Assembly: GCA_040878185.1 (NCBI GenBank)
Contig: JBBDMS010000037.1
Span: forward strand, 1 to 64,000
Reading direction: 5' to 3'
From: JAWXBK01 sp040878185
Lineage (GTDB): Bacteria; Pseudomonadota; Alphaproteobacteria; Dongiales; Dongiaceae
Length of the DNA stretch: 64,000 bases
A program made the translations under genes and the position numbers. The notes under the pieces were generated by a model. That model did not search any database. It was not told where the DNA came from and saw nothing but the letters and a program-made list of their open reading frames with translations. This document shows, piece by piece, positions 9,051 through 18,018 of the stretch. The stretch's first letter is position 1. Each line of letters opens with the position of its first letter.

Positions 9051-9800
9051 TCAGCCCTTCTGCGCGGCGATCAGGAATTCCCGGTTGCCATCGGCCCCGG
9101 TGATCGGGCTGTCGACGATGCCGATCACCTGCCAGCCGGGCTGCGCGCCCAGCCAGTCGCGGATCCGTTCGCACACGGCCTCGTGCAGGGCCGGATCGCG
9201 CACGATCCCGCCCTTGCCGACCTGATCCGGGCCCACCTCGAATTGCGGTTTGATGAGCGCCACCAGCCGGCAACCCGATGCCGCAAACGACATCGGCGGG
9301 GGCAGCACGGTTTCGAGCCCGATGAAGCTCGCATCGCACACCATGATCCCGATGGGCTCTGGAACCTGCGCGGTCGTCAGATGACGGGCGTTGATCCGCT
9401 CGAGCACCACGACCCGCGTATCCTGGCGCAGCTTCCAGGCGAGCTGTCCATGCCCGACGTCGACGGCATAGACGCGCGCAGCGCCGCGCGCCAGCAGCAC
9501 GTCGGTGAAGCCGCCGGTCGAGGCACCGATATCGAGACAGATCGCACCCGCCGGATCGATCGCGAACGTATCGAGAGCGCGCTCGAGCTTGAGCCCGCCG
9601 CGCGACACCCAGGGATGATCGGCACCGCGCAGTTCCAGCGGACCGTCGGGATCGACCAACTGGCCGGCTTTGTCGATGCGCTGCTCGCCGGCATAGATGG
9701 CGCCCGCCATGATGAGTGCCGCGGCACGGCTGCGGCTCGGTGCAAGCCCGCGCTCGACCAGCAACTGATCGGCCCGGACTCGCTTGCCGCCCCGGCTCAT
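9051..9800 (-). CDS. tlyA: TlyA-family rRNA 2'-O-methyltransferase
   Basis: The 249-residue protein has an N-terminal S4 RNA-binding domain (RADQLLVERGLAPSRSRAAA) joined to an FtsJ-like methyltransferase domain. The SAM site is CLDIGASTGGFTDVLLARGA, and MVCDASFIGLE and IKPQFEVG follow. TlyA proteins methylate 16S/23S rRNA; the older name hemolysin is misleading. The ATG at 9798-9800 overlaps the MATE gene stop by 4 bp. A longer open frame upstream lies inside the MATE gene and is not needed for the S4 fold. Confidence 0.92.
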   Translation of the reverse strand: MSRGGKRVRADQLLVERGLAPSRSRAAALIMAGAIYAGEQRIDKAGQLVDPDGPLELRGADHPWVSRGGLKLERALDTFAIDPAGAICLDIGASTGGFTDVLLARGAARVYAVDVGHGQLAWKLRQDTRVVVLERINARHLTTAQVPEPIGIMVCDASFIGLETVLPPPMSFAASGCRLVALIKPQFEVGPDQVGKGGIVRDPALHEAVCERIRDWLGAQPGWQVIGIVDSPITGADGNREFLIAAQKG

Positions 9801-11203
9801 GAGGATGCCGGGATCGGCCGCAGCGAACGCGTATGGAAACGCCAGGTGAGCAGAATGGCCGCGGCAGCCAGCCCCATCGCCACGCCCCACCACAGGCCGA
9901 CGGCGCCCCAGTCGAACACGAACGCGAAGACATAGCCGCTGCCGAGCCCGGTCAGCCAGTACCCGACCGTGCCGATGAAAAAAGGAATGTGCGTATCCTG
10001 CAGGCCGCGCAGCGCGCCCATCGCAATGATCTGCGTGCCGTCGACGACCTGGAAGACAGCCGCAATCAGCAGAAGCTGAAAGCCCAGCGATTCGACCGCC
10101 AGGCGCTGCGGATCGTCTTCATCGATGAACAGCGAAATGAATGTTTGCGGAAACAGCCAGATCAGGAGCGCCATCGCCGCCATATAGACGACTCCGATGC
10201 GGATCGCGACGAAACCGGCACGCCGTGCGGCAACCGGATCGCGCCAGCCGACACCGTAAGAGACGCGCACCGAGACGGCCTGGCTCATCGCCCAGGGGAT
10301 CATGAACATCATCGACGAAACAGCACCCGCGATCTGATTTGCTGCCAGGGCAATCGTGCCAATCCAGCCCATCATCACGGCGATCGCCGTGAAGAACAGC
10401 GATTCGACACCCGAAAGTCCGCCGACCGGCATGCCCAGCGTCGTCATGCGTTTCAGCAGCCCGATATTGACCTCGAGCAGATCGCGGAACGGCCGGTAAA
10501 TCCGGAACATCCTGTCCCGGAGGATCTCGGCGAAGATCGCTACCATCATGACGGTGTTCGTGATCGTGGTGCCGAGCCCGGCACCCAGCACTTCGAGGCG
10601 GGGCATTCCGAAATTGCCGAAGATCAGGCCGTAATTGATTGCCGCGTTGAGCGGAATCGCGGCCAGCGCGATCACCATCACCGAGCGCGGCCGCGACACC
10701 GCCGACACGAAACAGCGTCCCACCGTGAACATCAGATAGGGAAGCAGGCTCCACGTCATCGTCACCAGATACTCGCGTGCGACTGCGATGGCCTCCGCCG
10801 GCTGCGCGAGCACGACGAGAAGGTCCGGTACGAACCAGAGCGTGGCGGTCAGCGGAACGCCGAGCAGGAGCGCAAACCAGAGGCCGTTCCGGAACGCTGC
10901 GGCAACGCCTTCGGGCTTATTGGCGGCGTGTGCTTCGGCGGCGATCACCGAGACGATGGAAACCGCCCCCATGCCCATCAGCAGCAGGCTGAAGAAAAAG
11001 TTGACGGTGATACCGACACCCGCGAGCTCGATACTGCCGAGCCGCCCGACCATCAGCGTATCGGTGAAGCCAATCGCCATCTCGGCCAGCGCGCCGACGG
11101 CCAGCGGACCGGTCAGCCTCACCAGGTCGATACCTTCCTCGCGCGCGTTCACGGGCTTGCGAACGGACGCCACTTCCGCCGTAAGGGGAGAGGCTGCGGT
11201 CAT
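9797..11203 (-). CDS. MATE-family efflux transporter
   Basis: This 468-residue membrane protein has about twelve hydrophobic helices in two similar halves. The first half begins with LVRLTGPLAVGALAEMAIGF followed by TDTLMVGRLGSIELAGVG, the classic MATE opening. It should export cationic or amphipathic compounds using a Na+ or H+ gradient. It sits between dxs and tlyA on the same strand, 18 bp after dxs, and overlaps tlyA by 4 bp. A MATE gene is an insertion relative to the usual dxs-tlyA adjacency. The substrate is unknown. Confidence 0.92.
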   Translation of the reverse strand: MTAASPLTAEVASVRKPVNAREEGIDLVRLTGPLAVGALAEMAIGFTDTLMVGRLGSIELAGVGITVNFFFSLLLMGMGAVSIVSVIAAEAHAANKPEGVAAAFRNGLWFALLLGVPLTATLWFVPDLLVVLAQPAEAIAVAREYLVTMTWSLLPYLMFTVGRCFVSAVSRPRSVMVIALAAIPLNAAINYGLIFGNFGMPRLEVLGAGLGTTITNTVMMVAIFAEILRDRMFRIYRPFRDLLEVNIGLLKRMTTLGMPVGGLSGVESLFFTAIAVMMGWIGTIALAANQIAGAVSSMMFMIPWAMSQAVSVRVSYGVGWRDPVAARRAGFVAIRIGVVYMAAMALLIWLFPQTFISLFIDEDDPQRLAVESLGFQLLLIAAVFQVVDGTQIIAMGALRGLQDTHIPFFIGTVGYWLTGLGSGYVFAFVFDWGAVGLWWGVAMGLAAAAILLTWRFHTRSLRPIPASS

Positions 11204-11221
11204 GGATTTCTGGCGACCCCG

Positions 11222-13144
11222 TCAAGCGCGGGCTGGCTCCCGTTCGGCTTTGCGATCGAGCGCGGCGAGCGCGGTCGCGACGATATGGCGCGCGTTCAGC
11301 CCGGCATCGTCATATTGCAGTTCGGGCCTGTCCTGTTCGATGAAGCGGTCCGGCAGCGCCATCGGCCGAACCCTGACGCCCTTCTCGATCAGACCGGTGG
11401 TCGCGAGATGCTGCAACACAAAGGCGGCGAACCCGCCGATGGCGCCTTCCTCAATCGTGATCAGAACCTCATGCTCGCGTGCCAGACGCTCGACCAGCGC
11501 GGTATCGAGCGGTTTGGCGAACCGTGCATCGGCCACCGTCGTCGCGAACCCGCGTGTGCCCAGTTCGTCCGCCGCCTTCAGGCATTCGCCCAGCCGCGCG
11601 CCGTAGCTGAGCAGTGCGACCGTCGTCCCCTCACGCAGGATACGGCCTTTGCCGATCGGCAACGCCTCGCCGCGCGCCGGCAGGGCGACACCGGTCCCCT
11701 CGCCACGGGGAAAGCGCAGCGCCGATGGCCGGTCGTCGATCGCGACCTGCGTTGCGACCATATGCATGAGCTCGGCCTCGTCCGCCGCCGCCATCAGCAC
11801 GAAACCGGGCAGGCAACCGAGATAGGCGATGTCGTAGGCGCCGGCATGGGTCGGGCCGTCGGCACCGACCAGCCCTGCGCGATCCAGCACGAAACGCACC
11901 GGCAGACGCTGGATCGCCACATCGTGTACGACCTGGTCATAGGCGCGCTGGAGAAAAGTCGAATAGATCGCGGCGAAGGGCTTGTAGCCTTCCGCAGCGA
12001 GGCCCGCGGCAAACGTCACGCCATGCTGTTCGGCGATGCCGACATCGAAGGCGCGATCGGGAAACCGCTGGGTGAATTTGTCGATTCCGGTGCCCGATGG
12101 CATGGCGGCGGTGATGGCAACGATTTTCGGATCGCGTTCGGCTTCGGCGATCAGGCTGTCGGCGAACACACTCGTGTAACTCGGTGCACCGGTTTTTGCC
12201 TTCGCCTGGGTACCCGTGACGATGTCGAACTTGCTGACGCCATGGAACTTGTCGGGCGACGCTTCCGCCGGCGAATAGCCGTGACCCTTGTGAGTCACCA
12301 CATGGACGAGAATCGGACCGTCGACCTCGGCGTCGCGCACGTTGCGCAGCACGGGCAGCAGATGCTCGAAATTATGTCCGTCGATCGGCCCCACATAGTA
12401 GAAGCCCATTTCCTCGAAGAGCGTGCCGCCGGTCACCAGCCCTCGCGCATATTCTTCGGCGCGGCGCGCGAACTGTTCCATGCTTGGCCAGAGCTTCTTC
12501 GCCACCTCTTTGCCGATATGGCGAAACGACTGGTAGGATTTCGACGAGAGCAGCCGCGACAGATATGCGCTCATCGCACCGACCGGCGGCGCGATCGACA
12601 TGTCGTTGTCGTTGAGAATGACAATCAGCCGGCTGCGCATCGCGCCGGCGTTGTTCATCGCCTCATAGGCCATGCCCGCACTCATCGCGCCGTCGCCGAT
12701 GACCGCGATCACCCTGTTGTCGCGTTTCTCAAGATCGCGCGCGACCGCCATACCGAGCGCCGCCGAAATCGAGGTCGAACTATGTGCAGCGCCGAACGGG
12801 TCGTACTCGCTCTCGGCGCGTTTGGTGAAACCGCTGAGCCCGCCGCCCTGCCGGAGCGTACGGATGCGGTCGCGCCGTCCGGTCAGGATCTTATGCGGAT
12901 AGGCCTGATGGCCGACGTCCCAGATCAACCGGTCGCGCGGCGTATCGAACAGATAATGGAGCGCGAGGGTCAGCTCGACGACACCGAGCCCCGCGCCCAG
13001 ATGGCCGCCTGTCACCGAAACCGCGTCGATCGTTTCCGCGCGCAGTTCGGCGGCAAGCTGTGGCAGCTCGCTCGGATCGAGCGGACGCAGCTCGGCCGGC
13101 GTTCCGATTCGGTCCAACAGCTTGGTCTGGCTTTCCTGGGTCAT
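11222..13144 (-). CDS. dxs: 1-deoxy-D-xylulose-5-phosphate synthase
   Basis: This ThDP enzyme makes DXP from pyruvate and glyceraldehyde 3-phosphate, the first step of the MEP isoprenoid pathway. The 640-residue protein shows LIWDVGHQAYPHKILTGRRD, the ThDP/Mg motif VIGDGAMSAGMAYEAMNNAG, and VHVVTHKGHGYSPAE. The transketolase pyrimidine domain contains FDVGIAEQHGVTFAAGLA, and the C-terminal domain has ITIEEGAIGGFAAFVLQHL. It lies downstream of ispA on the same strand, coupling precursor supply to prenyl chain elongation. Confidence 0.97.
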   Translation of the reverse strand: MTQESQTKLLDRIGTPAELRPLDPSELPQLAAELRAETIDAVSVTGGHLGAGLGVVELTLALHYLFDTPRDRLIWDVGHQAYPHKILTGRRDRIRTLRQGGGLSGFTKRAESEYDPFGAAHSSTSISAALGMAVARDLEKRDNRVIAVIGDGAMSAGMAYEAMNNAGAMRSRLIVILNDNDMSIAPPVGAMSAYLSRLLSSKSYQSFRHIGKEVAKKLWPSMEQFARRAEEYARGLVTGGTLFEEMGFYYVGPIDGHNFEHLLPVLRNVRDAEVDGPILVHVVTHKGHGYSPAEASPDKFHGVSKFDIVTGTQAKAKTGAPSYTSVFADSLIAEAERDPKIVAITAAMPSGTGIDKFTQRFPDRAFDVGIAEQHGVTFAAGLAAEGYKPFAAIYSTFLQRAYDQVVHDVAIQRLPVRFVLDRAGLVGADGPTHAGAYDIAYLGCLPGFVLMAAADEAELMHMVATQVAIDDRPSALRFPRGEGTGVALPARGEALPIGKGRILREGTTVALLSYGARLGECLKAADELGTRGFATTVADARFAKPLDTALVERLAREHEVLITIEEGAIGGFAAFVLQHLATTGLIEKGVRVRPMALPDRFIEQDRPELQYDDAGLNARHIVATALAALDRKAEREPARA

Positions 13145-13225
13145 GGGTTCGTTCGGGACAGGCTTTCGGGGCGGCTCTCGGCGCGATGGAGCGGGCTGCG
13201 GTTCATGGAAATCGGGCCTGTCGCA

Positions 13226-14113
13226 TCAGGCCTGGCGCGACACGATATAGCCGGCCAGCGCTTTCAGGAGCGCGGCCCGGTCGCCGAACAAATCTAGATG
13301 CCCGGCCGCGCGCCGGGCAAGCGCTTCCGCCTCGGCCCGGGCCTTGGCAGGACCCATGAGGGAAATGAACGTGGCCTTCCGCTGGGCGGCGTCCTGGCCG
13401 ACGGATTTGCCCGTTTCCGCCTCGGAACCCTCGACATCGAGCAGGTCGTCGGCGATCTGGAAGGCAAGCCCGACATCCTGCGCATAGGCGGCGAGCGCAT
13501 GCCGGCTCGTGGCCGGCGCATCGGTCAGGATCACGCCCGCAAGGCAGGCGAACTCGATCAGCGCGCCGGTCTTTAGCCGCTGCAGGCGGATGACGTCGGC
13601 GAGACTCGCCGAGCGCTCCGGCGCGGCGATATCCAGAACCTGCCCTGTCACCATGCCGCCGACGCCCGCCGCATGGGCAAGCTGCGCGACGAGAGCAAGG
13701 CGAACGCGCGCATCCTGATGCGTCGCGCGGTTCGCGAGAATTTCGAACGCGAGCGCCTGCAGCGCATCGCCGGCAAGGATCGCCATCGCCTCGCCATACT
13801 GGCGATGCACGGTCGGCCGGCCCCGCCGCAATGCGGCATCGTCCATCGCCGGAAGGTCGTCGTGGATGAGGCTGTAGCAATGCAGGCACTCGACCGCCGC
13901 CGCAACGCGCAGTCCCTGCTCGCGCGCGGCACCGCACAAAGCCGCGCTCTGTATCACAAGGAACGGACGAATCCGTTTACCGCCGCCGAGCACGCCATGG
14001 CGCATCGCCTCCGCGAGCCGGCGCTCCGGACCCGAAGCGACCGGCAGCAGCCGGTCGAGTGCGCCGTTGACGGCGTCGGCACTCTCCGCGAGGGCGGTTG
14101 CGAGATCGGTCAC
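13226..14113 (-). CDS. ispA: Farnesyl/geranylgeranyl diphosphate synthase (IspA type)
   Basis: The 295-residue trans-prenyltransferase condenses IPP with allylic diphosphates. The first Asp-rich motif is in HDDLPAMDDA with the nearby RRGRPTVH, and the second is in FQIADDLLDVEG. The bacterial FPPS type has two residues inserted in the first Asp-rich motif (DDxxxxD), and DDLPAMD fits this. The start is a GTG at 14111-14113, 12 bp after xseB; its Shine-Dalgarno is weak, so it may depend on xseB translation. Confidence 0.93.
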   Translation of the reverse strand: MTDLATALAESADAVNGALDRLLPVASGPERRLAEAMRHGVLGGGKRIRPFLVIQSAALCGAAREQGLRVAAAVECLHCYSLIHDDLPAMDDAALRRGRPTVHRQYGEAMAILAGDALQALAFEILANRATHQDARVRLALVAQLAHAAGVGGMVTGQVLDIAAPERSASLADVIRLQRLKTGALIEFACLAGVILTDAPATSRHALAAYAQDVGLAFQIADDLLDVEGSEAETGKSVGQDAAQRKATFISLMGPAKARAEAEALARRAAGHLDLFGDRAALLKALAGYIVSRQA

Positions 14114-14125
14114 GGGCTGGTTCGC

Positions 14126-14377
14126 CTAGTCGAGCTCGATTGTCTCGGCGGTCACAGTGCCGTCGGGTGCGATAACGATCTTGGCGATCCGCTCCTGCGC
14201 GTCGCGTAGTTTGCGTTCGCAATGTTCTTTGAGCGCGATGCCGCGCTTGTAGGTATCGACCGTCTCATCGAGCTTGCCCTCGCCCTTTTCCAGTTCCTTG
14301 ACCAGGCTTTGCAGCTCGGCGAGCGCCTCTTCGAAGCTCATCGTGCTGATATCCTTGCGCTTTTTGGACTCGGACAT
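14126..14377 (-). CDS. xseB: Exodeoxyribonuclease VII small subunit
   Basis: The 83-residue protein has the XseB core SFEEALAELQSLVKELEKGE followed by LDETVDTYKRGIALKEHCERKL. It pairs with XseA, whose gene is not in this window, to degrade single-stranded DNA. The ATG at 14375-14377 is preceded by AGGAG at 8 bases, which settles the start against a longer upstream frame. Its place ahead of ispA and dxs is conserved in many proteobacteria. Confidence 0.95.
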   Translation of the reverse strand: MSESKKRKDISTMSFEEALAELQSLVKELEKGEGKLDETVDTYKRGIALKEHCERKLRDAQERIAKIVIAPDGTVTAETIELD

Positions 14378-14508
14378 GGGCCGGCTCCTGCCAATTCGTC
14401 GGGCCTGGTTGAGGTGGCGCAGAGTATCCGCGGCATTGGGGCCCAGCAAGGGCGGGGCCGCGGCACTCCGGCGGCAAAGCGGCGTCTTTCCTGCCGCGAC
14501 GGGTTCGC

Positions 14509-15435
14509 TCAGGCGGCCATCAGACGTTCGACATGGGTCGCGGCGCTGCGTGCCAGCGCATCGAGATTATAGCCGCCCTCGAGCGCCGATACGACGCGAC
14601 CCTCGCAATGCCTCTTCGCAACCGCGACCAGTGCATCGGTCGCCCAGGCATAGTCGGATTCCTGGAGCATCAGCTCAGCGAGCGGATCGGCCGCATGGGC
14701 GTCGAAGCCGGCCGAAATGATCACGAGCTCCGGCGCGAAGTCGTCGAGCGCCGGCAGTACAACCCGTTCCATCGCCTTGCGAAACAGATCGGATCCCGCG
14801 TGCGGCGGCAGCGGGACGTTGCAGATATTGCCGACACCCCGCTCCTCCGCCGCACCGGTGCCGGGATAAAGCGGCATCTGATGTGTCGAGGCATAGAACA
14901 AATCCGGATTGCGTTCGAAGATATGCTGCGTGCCGTTGCCGTGATGCACGTCGAAATCCATGACGGCGACTCGCGCGATGCCGTGTTTCGCCCGCGCGTA
15001 AAGCGCGCCGACCGCCACATTGTTGAAGAGACAGAAACCCATCGCCCGATCCGCCTCGGCATGATGGCCGGGCGGCCGCACGGCGCAGAACGCATTGCCA
15101 ACCTCCTTCGCCATGACCGCATCGACCGCGGCGACGACGGCACCCGCGGCACGCAACGCCGCCTCGCCGGAGCCGGGCGACAGAACCGTATCGGCATCCA
15201 TCGCGCCGTAACCCTCGGCCGGCACACTCGCGAAAACATGATCGACATAGGCGGCCGGATGGACCCGAAGCAGATCGGCGCGGCTTGCGCGTGGCGCCTC
15301 ACGGCGATCGAGTCCGTCAAAGCGTGGGTCCGCCAGCGCCTCGACGATCGCCTGCAACCGCTCGATCCGTTCGGGATGCCCCGGTCCGGTATCGTGCGCG
15401 AGACAGGCGCTGTGGGTGAACAGAGCGGTCGTCAT
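14509..15435 (-). CDS. Histone-deacetylase-superfamily amidohydrolase
   Basis: The 308-residue protein is a class II HDAC-like (acetylpolyamine amidohydrolase / acetoin-utilisation) enzyme. It shows RPPGHHAEADRAMGFC with the His-His charge-relay pair, the zinc ligands in VMDFDVHHGNGTQHIF, and SAGFDAHAADPLAELML with the third ligand Asp. The catalytic Tyr is probably in the C-terminal ALEGGYNLDAL. The bacterial substrate is likely an acetylated small amine, but this is not visible. It heads the xseB-ispA-dxs strand, a conserved alphaproteobacterial neighbourhood. Confidence 0.92.
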   Translation of the reverse strand: MTTALFTHSACLAHDTGPGHPERIERLQAIVEALADPRFDGLDRREAPRASRADLLRVHPAAYVDHVFASVPAEGYGAMDADTVLSPGSGEAALRAAGAVVAAVDAVMAKEVGNAFCAVRPPGHHAEADRAMGFCLFNNVAVGALYARAKHGIARVAVMDFDVHHGNGTQHIFERNPDLFYASTHQMPLYPGTGAAEERGVGNICNVPLPPHAGSDLFRKAMERVVLPALDDFAPELVIISAGFDAHAADPLAELMLQESDYAWATDALVAVAKRHCEGRVVSALEGGYNLDALARSAATHVERLMAA

Positions 15436-15451
15436 CGTTAATCGGTCCCCG

Positions 15452-16303
15452 CTACAACCGGTTCAGCGGAATCCGGAGATACCGGACGCCGTCGGCTTCA
15501 GGTGCTGGCAGTTCGCCGGCGCGAATGTTCACCTGCAATGCCGGCAGGATCAAAGCCGGCGCCGACAATCCGTGATCGCGCTTTTCGCGAAGGATTACAA
15601 ACTCGTCTTCGGTCTTGCCCGCGATATGGATATTTTCTGTCCGCTGTTCGGCAACGCTGCTGTCCCACGCAAAGGCGCGGCCGTTCGGTCCGTAATCATG
15701 TCCTGTGAGCAATCGCGTTTCGTCGGGCAGATCAAGCATGCGCTGGATCGACCGGTAGAGCGTGCGCGCATCGCCGCCCGGAAAATCACACCGCGCCGTG
15801 CCGTAATCCGGCATGAACATCGTGTCGCCGATGAACGCCGCGCCTGGTGCCACATAGATGACGCAGGCCGGCGTATGGCCCGGCATATGCATCACCGAAA
15901 CCGGAATCGAACCGACGCGAAACGTTTCGCCATCGTCGAACAGCCGGTCGAACTGGCTGCCGTCGACCGGAAAATCCGCCAGCAGATTGTAGAAGCTGCG
16001 GAACATGGACTGCACCGCCGTCACCCGCCGTCCGATTCCGGTTTTTCCGCCGAGCTTCTCGTGGAGATACCCCATCGCCGTCAGATGATCGGCATGCACA
16101 TGGGTATCGAGCACCCATTCGACCCGCAATCCGTTGTCACGGATGAAGGCGATGATCGTGTCGGCAAATTCGCTCGAGGTGCGGCCGGCGGCCTGATCGT
16201 AATCGAGCACCGGATCGATGACCGCGGCGACCTTTTCGACGTCGTCGATCAGCACATAGCTGACGGAGAAAGTCGGCTCATGGAAAAACGCCTGAATTTT
16301 CAT
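15452..16303 (-). CDS. Metallo-beta-lactamase-fold persulfide dioxygenase-like protein
   Basis: The 283-residue protein belongs to the ETHE1/Blh branch, which oxidises glutathione persulfide or related sulfane sulfur to sulfite. It has the metal motif THVHADHLTAMGYL, then HMPGHTPACVIYV, and FIGDTMFMPDYGTARCDFPG, which carries the branch-specific ARCDF segment. LLTGHDYGPNGR supplies the last His. The ATG at 16301-16303 begins KIQAFFHEPTFSVSYVL, the expected N terminus; the longer frame upstream is spurious. It is divergent from the enoyl-CoA hydratase gene. Confidence 0.85.
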   Translation of the reverse strand: MKIQAFFHEPTFSVSYVLIDDVEKVAAVIDPVLDYDQAAGRTSSEFADTIIAFIRDNGLRVEWVLDTHVHADHLTAMGYLHEKLGGKTGIGRRVTAVQSMFRSFYNLLADFPVDGSQFDRLFDDGETFRVGSIPVSVMHMPGHTPACVIYVAPGAAFIGDTMFMPDYGTARCDFPGGDARTLYRSIQRMLDLPDETRLLTGHDYGPNGRAFAWDSSVAEQRTENIHIAGKTEDEFVILREKRDHGLSAPALILPALQVNIRAGELPAPEADGVRYLRIPLNRL

Positions 16304-16447
16304 TTCGATCGGACACCGGTTCCATCCCGTTCGCGCAGCATCGAGCCTTTGCCAACACAGCGCAAGGCGGAAGGCCAATCGCACCGACTGGTGTTTTGCC
16401 TCGCTCTTGCCCCTTCCGATGGCCGCGCTCTTCGGCGAGAATGACGA

Positions 16448-17233
16448 ATGACCGATAGTCCCATCCTGCTCGACATCAGCGGCCCGATCGCCCGGCTGAC
16501 GCTCGACCGGCCGAACCGGCTCAACAGTTTCACGCGCCCGATGCTGACCGGCCTGTTTGTGGCACTCGGCGAGGTCGCCGCAGCGAAGCATGTCCGCGTG
16601 CTGGTCCTGACCGGCGCCGGCCGCGCCTTCTGTTCGGGTCAGGATCTCGCCGACGGCGAGGCATTGGCCGGGCCGGAGCCTGCAGCCGCATTGCTGCGCG
16701 ACCATTATAACCCGGTGATCCGGGCGCTGCGTGCGCTGGAAATGCCGGTCGTTGCTGCTGTCAATGGCGTCGCGGCCGGCGCCGGTTGCAGCCTCGCGCT
16801 CGCCTGCGACATCGCCATTGCCGCGCGCTCCGCGAGCTTCATGCTCGCCTTCTCGAAAATCGGGCTGGTGCCCGACGCCGGCAGTACGTTTTTCCTGCCG
16901 CGCATCGTCGGCAGCGCCCGCGCCATGGGCCTCGCGATGCTGGGCGAACCGGTATCGGCGGAAACCGCGGCTTCATGGGGCCTGATCTTCGAGGCGGTGC
17001 CGGACGAAAAATTCGCCGACCGTGTCGAATCCATTGCCCGCACACTCGCCGACAAGCCGACGCGCGCGCTGGCGCTGGCCAAGCGCGCCATTCTCAGCGG
17101 CGAGACTGCATCTCTCGACTCCCAGCTCGACCTCGAAGCGGATCTTCAGGCCGAAGCGGTGCAGACCGCCGATGCGCGGGAAGGCATCACCGCCTTTCTC
17201 GAAAAGCGCGCGGCGATCTTTCGCGGCTCTTGA
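16448..17233 (+). CDS. Enoyl-CoA hydratase/isomerase family protein
   Basis: The 261-residue crotonase-fold protein has LTGAGRAFCSGQDLADGEAL (the CoA oxyanion loop) and AVNGVAAGAGCSLALACDIA. KIGLVPDAGSTFFLPRIVG shows Asp at the second catalytic position rather than Glu, as in PaaG-type isomerases. PaaG-like activity on ring-epoxide CoA or other enoyl-CoA is possible, but no paa genes lie nearby. An MBL-fold gene follows 10 bp downstream. Confidence 0.88.
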   Translation: MTDSPILLDISGPIARLTLDRPNRLNSFTRPMLTGLFVALGEVAAAKHVRVLVLTGAGRAFCSGQDLADGEALAGPEPAAALLRDHYNPVIRALRALEMPVVAAVNGVAAGAGCSLALACDIAIAARSASFMLAFSKIGLVPDAGSTFFLPRIVGSARAMGLAMLGEPVSAETAASWGLIFEAVPDEKFADRVESIARTLADKPTRALALAKRAILSGETASLDSQLDLEADLQAEAVQTADAREGITAFLEKRAAIFRGS

Positions 17234-17243
17234 GGGACGGTCG

Positions 17244-18017
17244 ATGGTCCTGAAAATCGCCGACCGCTGGTTCGACCGCAAAAAGATCGACGACGACATC
17301 ACGCTGCTCTGGGAGCCGCATGTCTCGTCGCTGATGCGTTGCAATATCTGGCATGTGCGCGGGCGCGACCGCGATCTGATGATCGATACCGGCATGGGCA
17401 TCATGAGCCTGCGCGAGGCCGCCCGCGACCTGCTGGACAAGCCCGTCGTCGCGGTCGCGACGCACGGTCATGCGGATCATATCGGCAGCCATCACGAGTT
17501 CGACGAGACGATCGCGCATCGGCTCGAGGCCGACTGGCTCTCGAACCCGCGGACCGAGACCCATCTGGTGCGCGCCTGGCGCGAGGGCGGTAAATCGGAA
17601 CTCAAGGTCGCGCATTACGATGTCGGCGAAGAGCTCGTGACGGCGCTGCCCTATGCCGGGTTCGATATCGCGGACTATGACGTCAAACCGGCGCGCAACG
17701 TTCGCGCGGTCGAGGACGGTACGATCGTCGATACCGGCGACCGGCAATTCGAAGTGCTGCATCTGCCGGGGCACTCGCCCGGCAGCATCGGGCTCTGGGA
17801 GGCATCGACCGGGACGCTGTTCTCCGGCGACGCGCTTTATGACGGCGAACTGTTCGATGCGTTCGATCATTCCGACGTGCCGACCTATATCAAGACGGCG
17901 GAGCGGCTTCGCGCCTTGCCGGTCTCCGTCGTGCATGCCGGCCACTGCCCGAGCTTCGGGCGCGACCGGCTCATCGAACTGGTGGACGGCTATCTGACCC
18001 TGCGCGGCGCCCGCTAG
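17244..18017 (+). CDS. Metallo-beta-lactamase-fold hydrolase
   Basis: The 257-residue protein has the metal-binding motif ATHGHADHIGSHHEF, then VLHLPGHSPGSIGLWE, LFSGDALYDGELFDAFDHSD and a last His in VHAGHCPSF. These are the ordinary zinc-hydrolase ligands of the MBL fold, without beta-lactamase-specific features. Substrate could be a thioester, lactone or phosphodiester. The gene starts 10 bp after the enoyl-CoA hydratase stop, so a shared CoA-thioester pathway is plausible. Its stop is 1 bp from the stop of the convergent MFS gene. Confidence 0.85.
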   Translation: MVLKIADRWFDRKKIDDDITLLWEPHVSSLMRCNIWHVRGRDRDLMIDTGMGIMSLREAARDLLDKPVVAVATHGHADHIGSHHEFDETIAHRLEADWLSNPRTETHLVRAWREGGKSELKVAHYDVGEELVTALPYAGFDIADYDVKPARNVRAVEDGTIVDTGDRQFEVLHLPGHSPGSIGLWEASTGTLFSGDALYDGELFDAFDHSDVPTYIKTAERLRALPVSVVHAGHCPSFGRDRLIELVDGYLTLRGAR

Positions 18018-18018
18018 G

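Noticed and set aside
9833..13297. 1154-codon open frame on the + strand
   Set aside because: It lies antisense to the MATE and dxs genes, is Arg/His/Asp-rich and resembles no protein; it is a GC-rich shadow frame.
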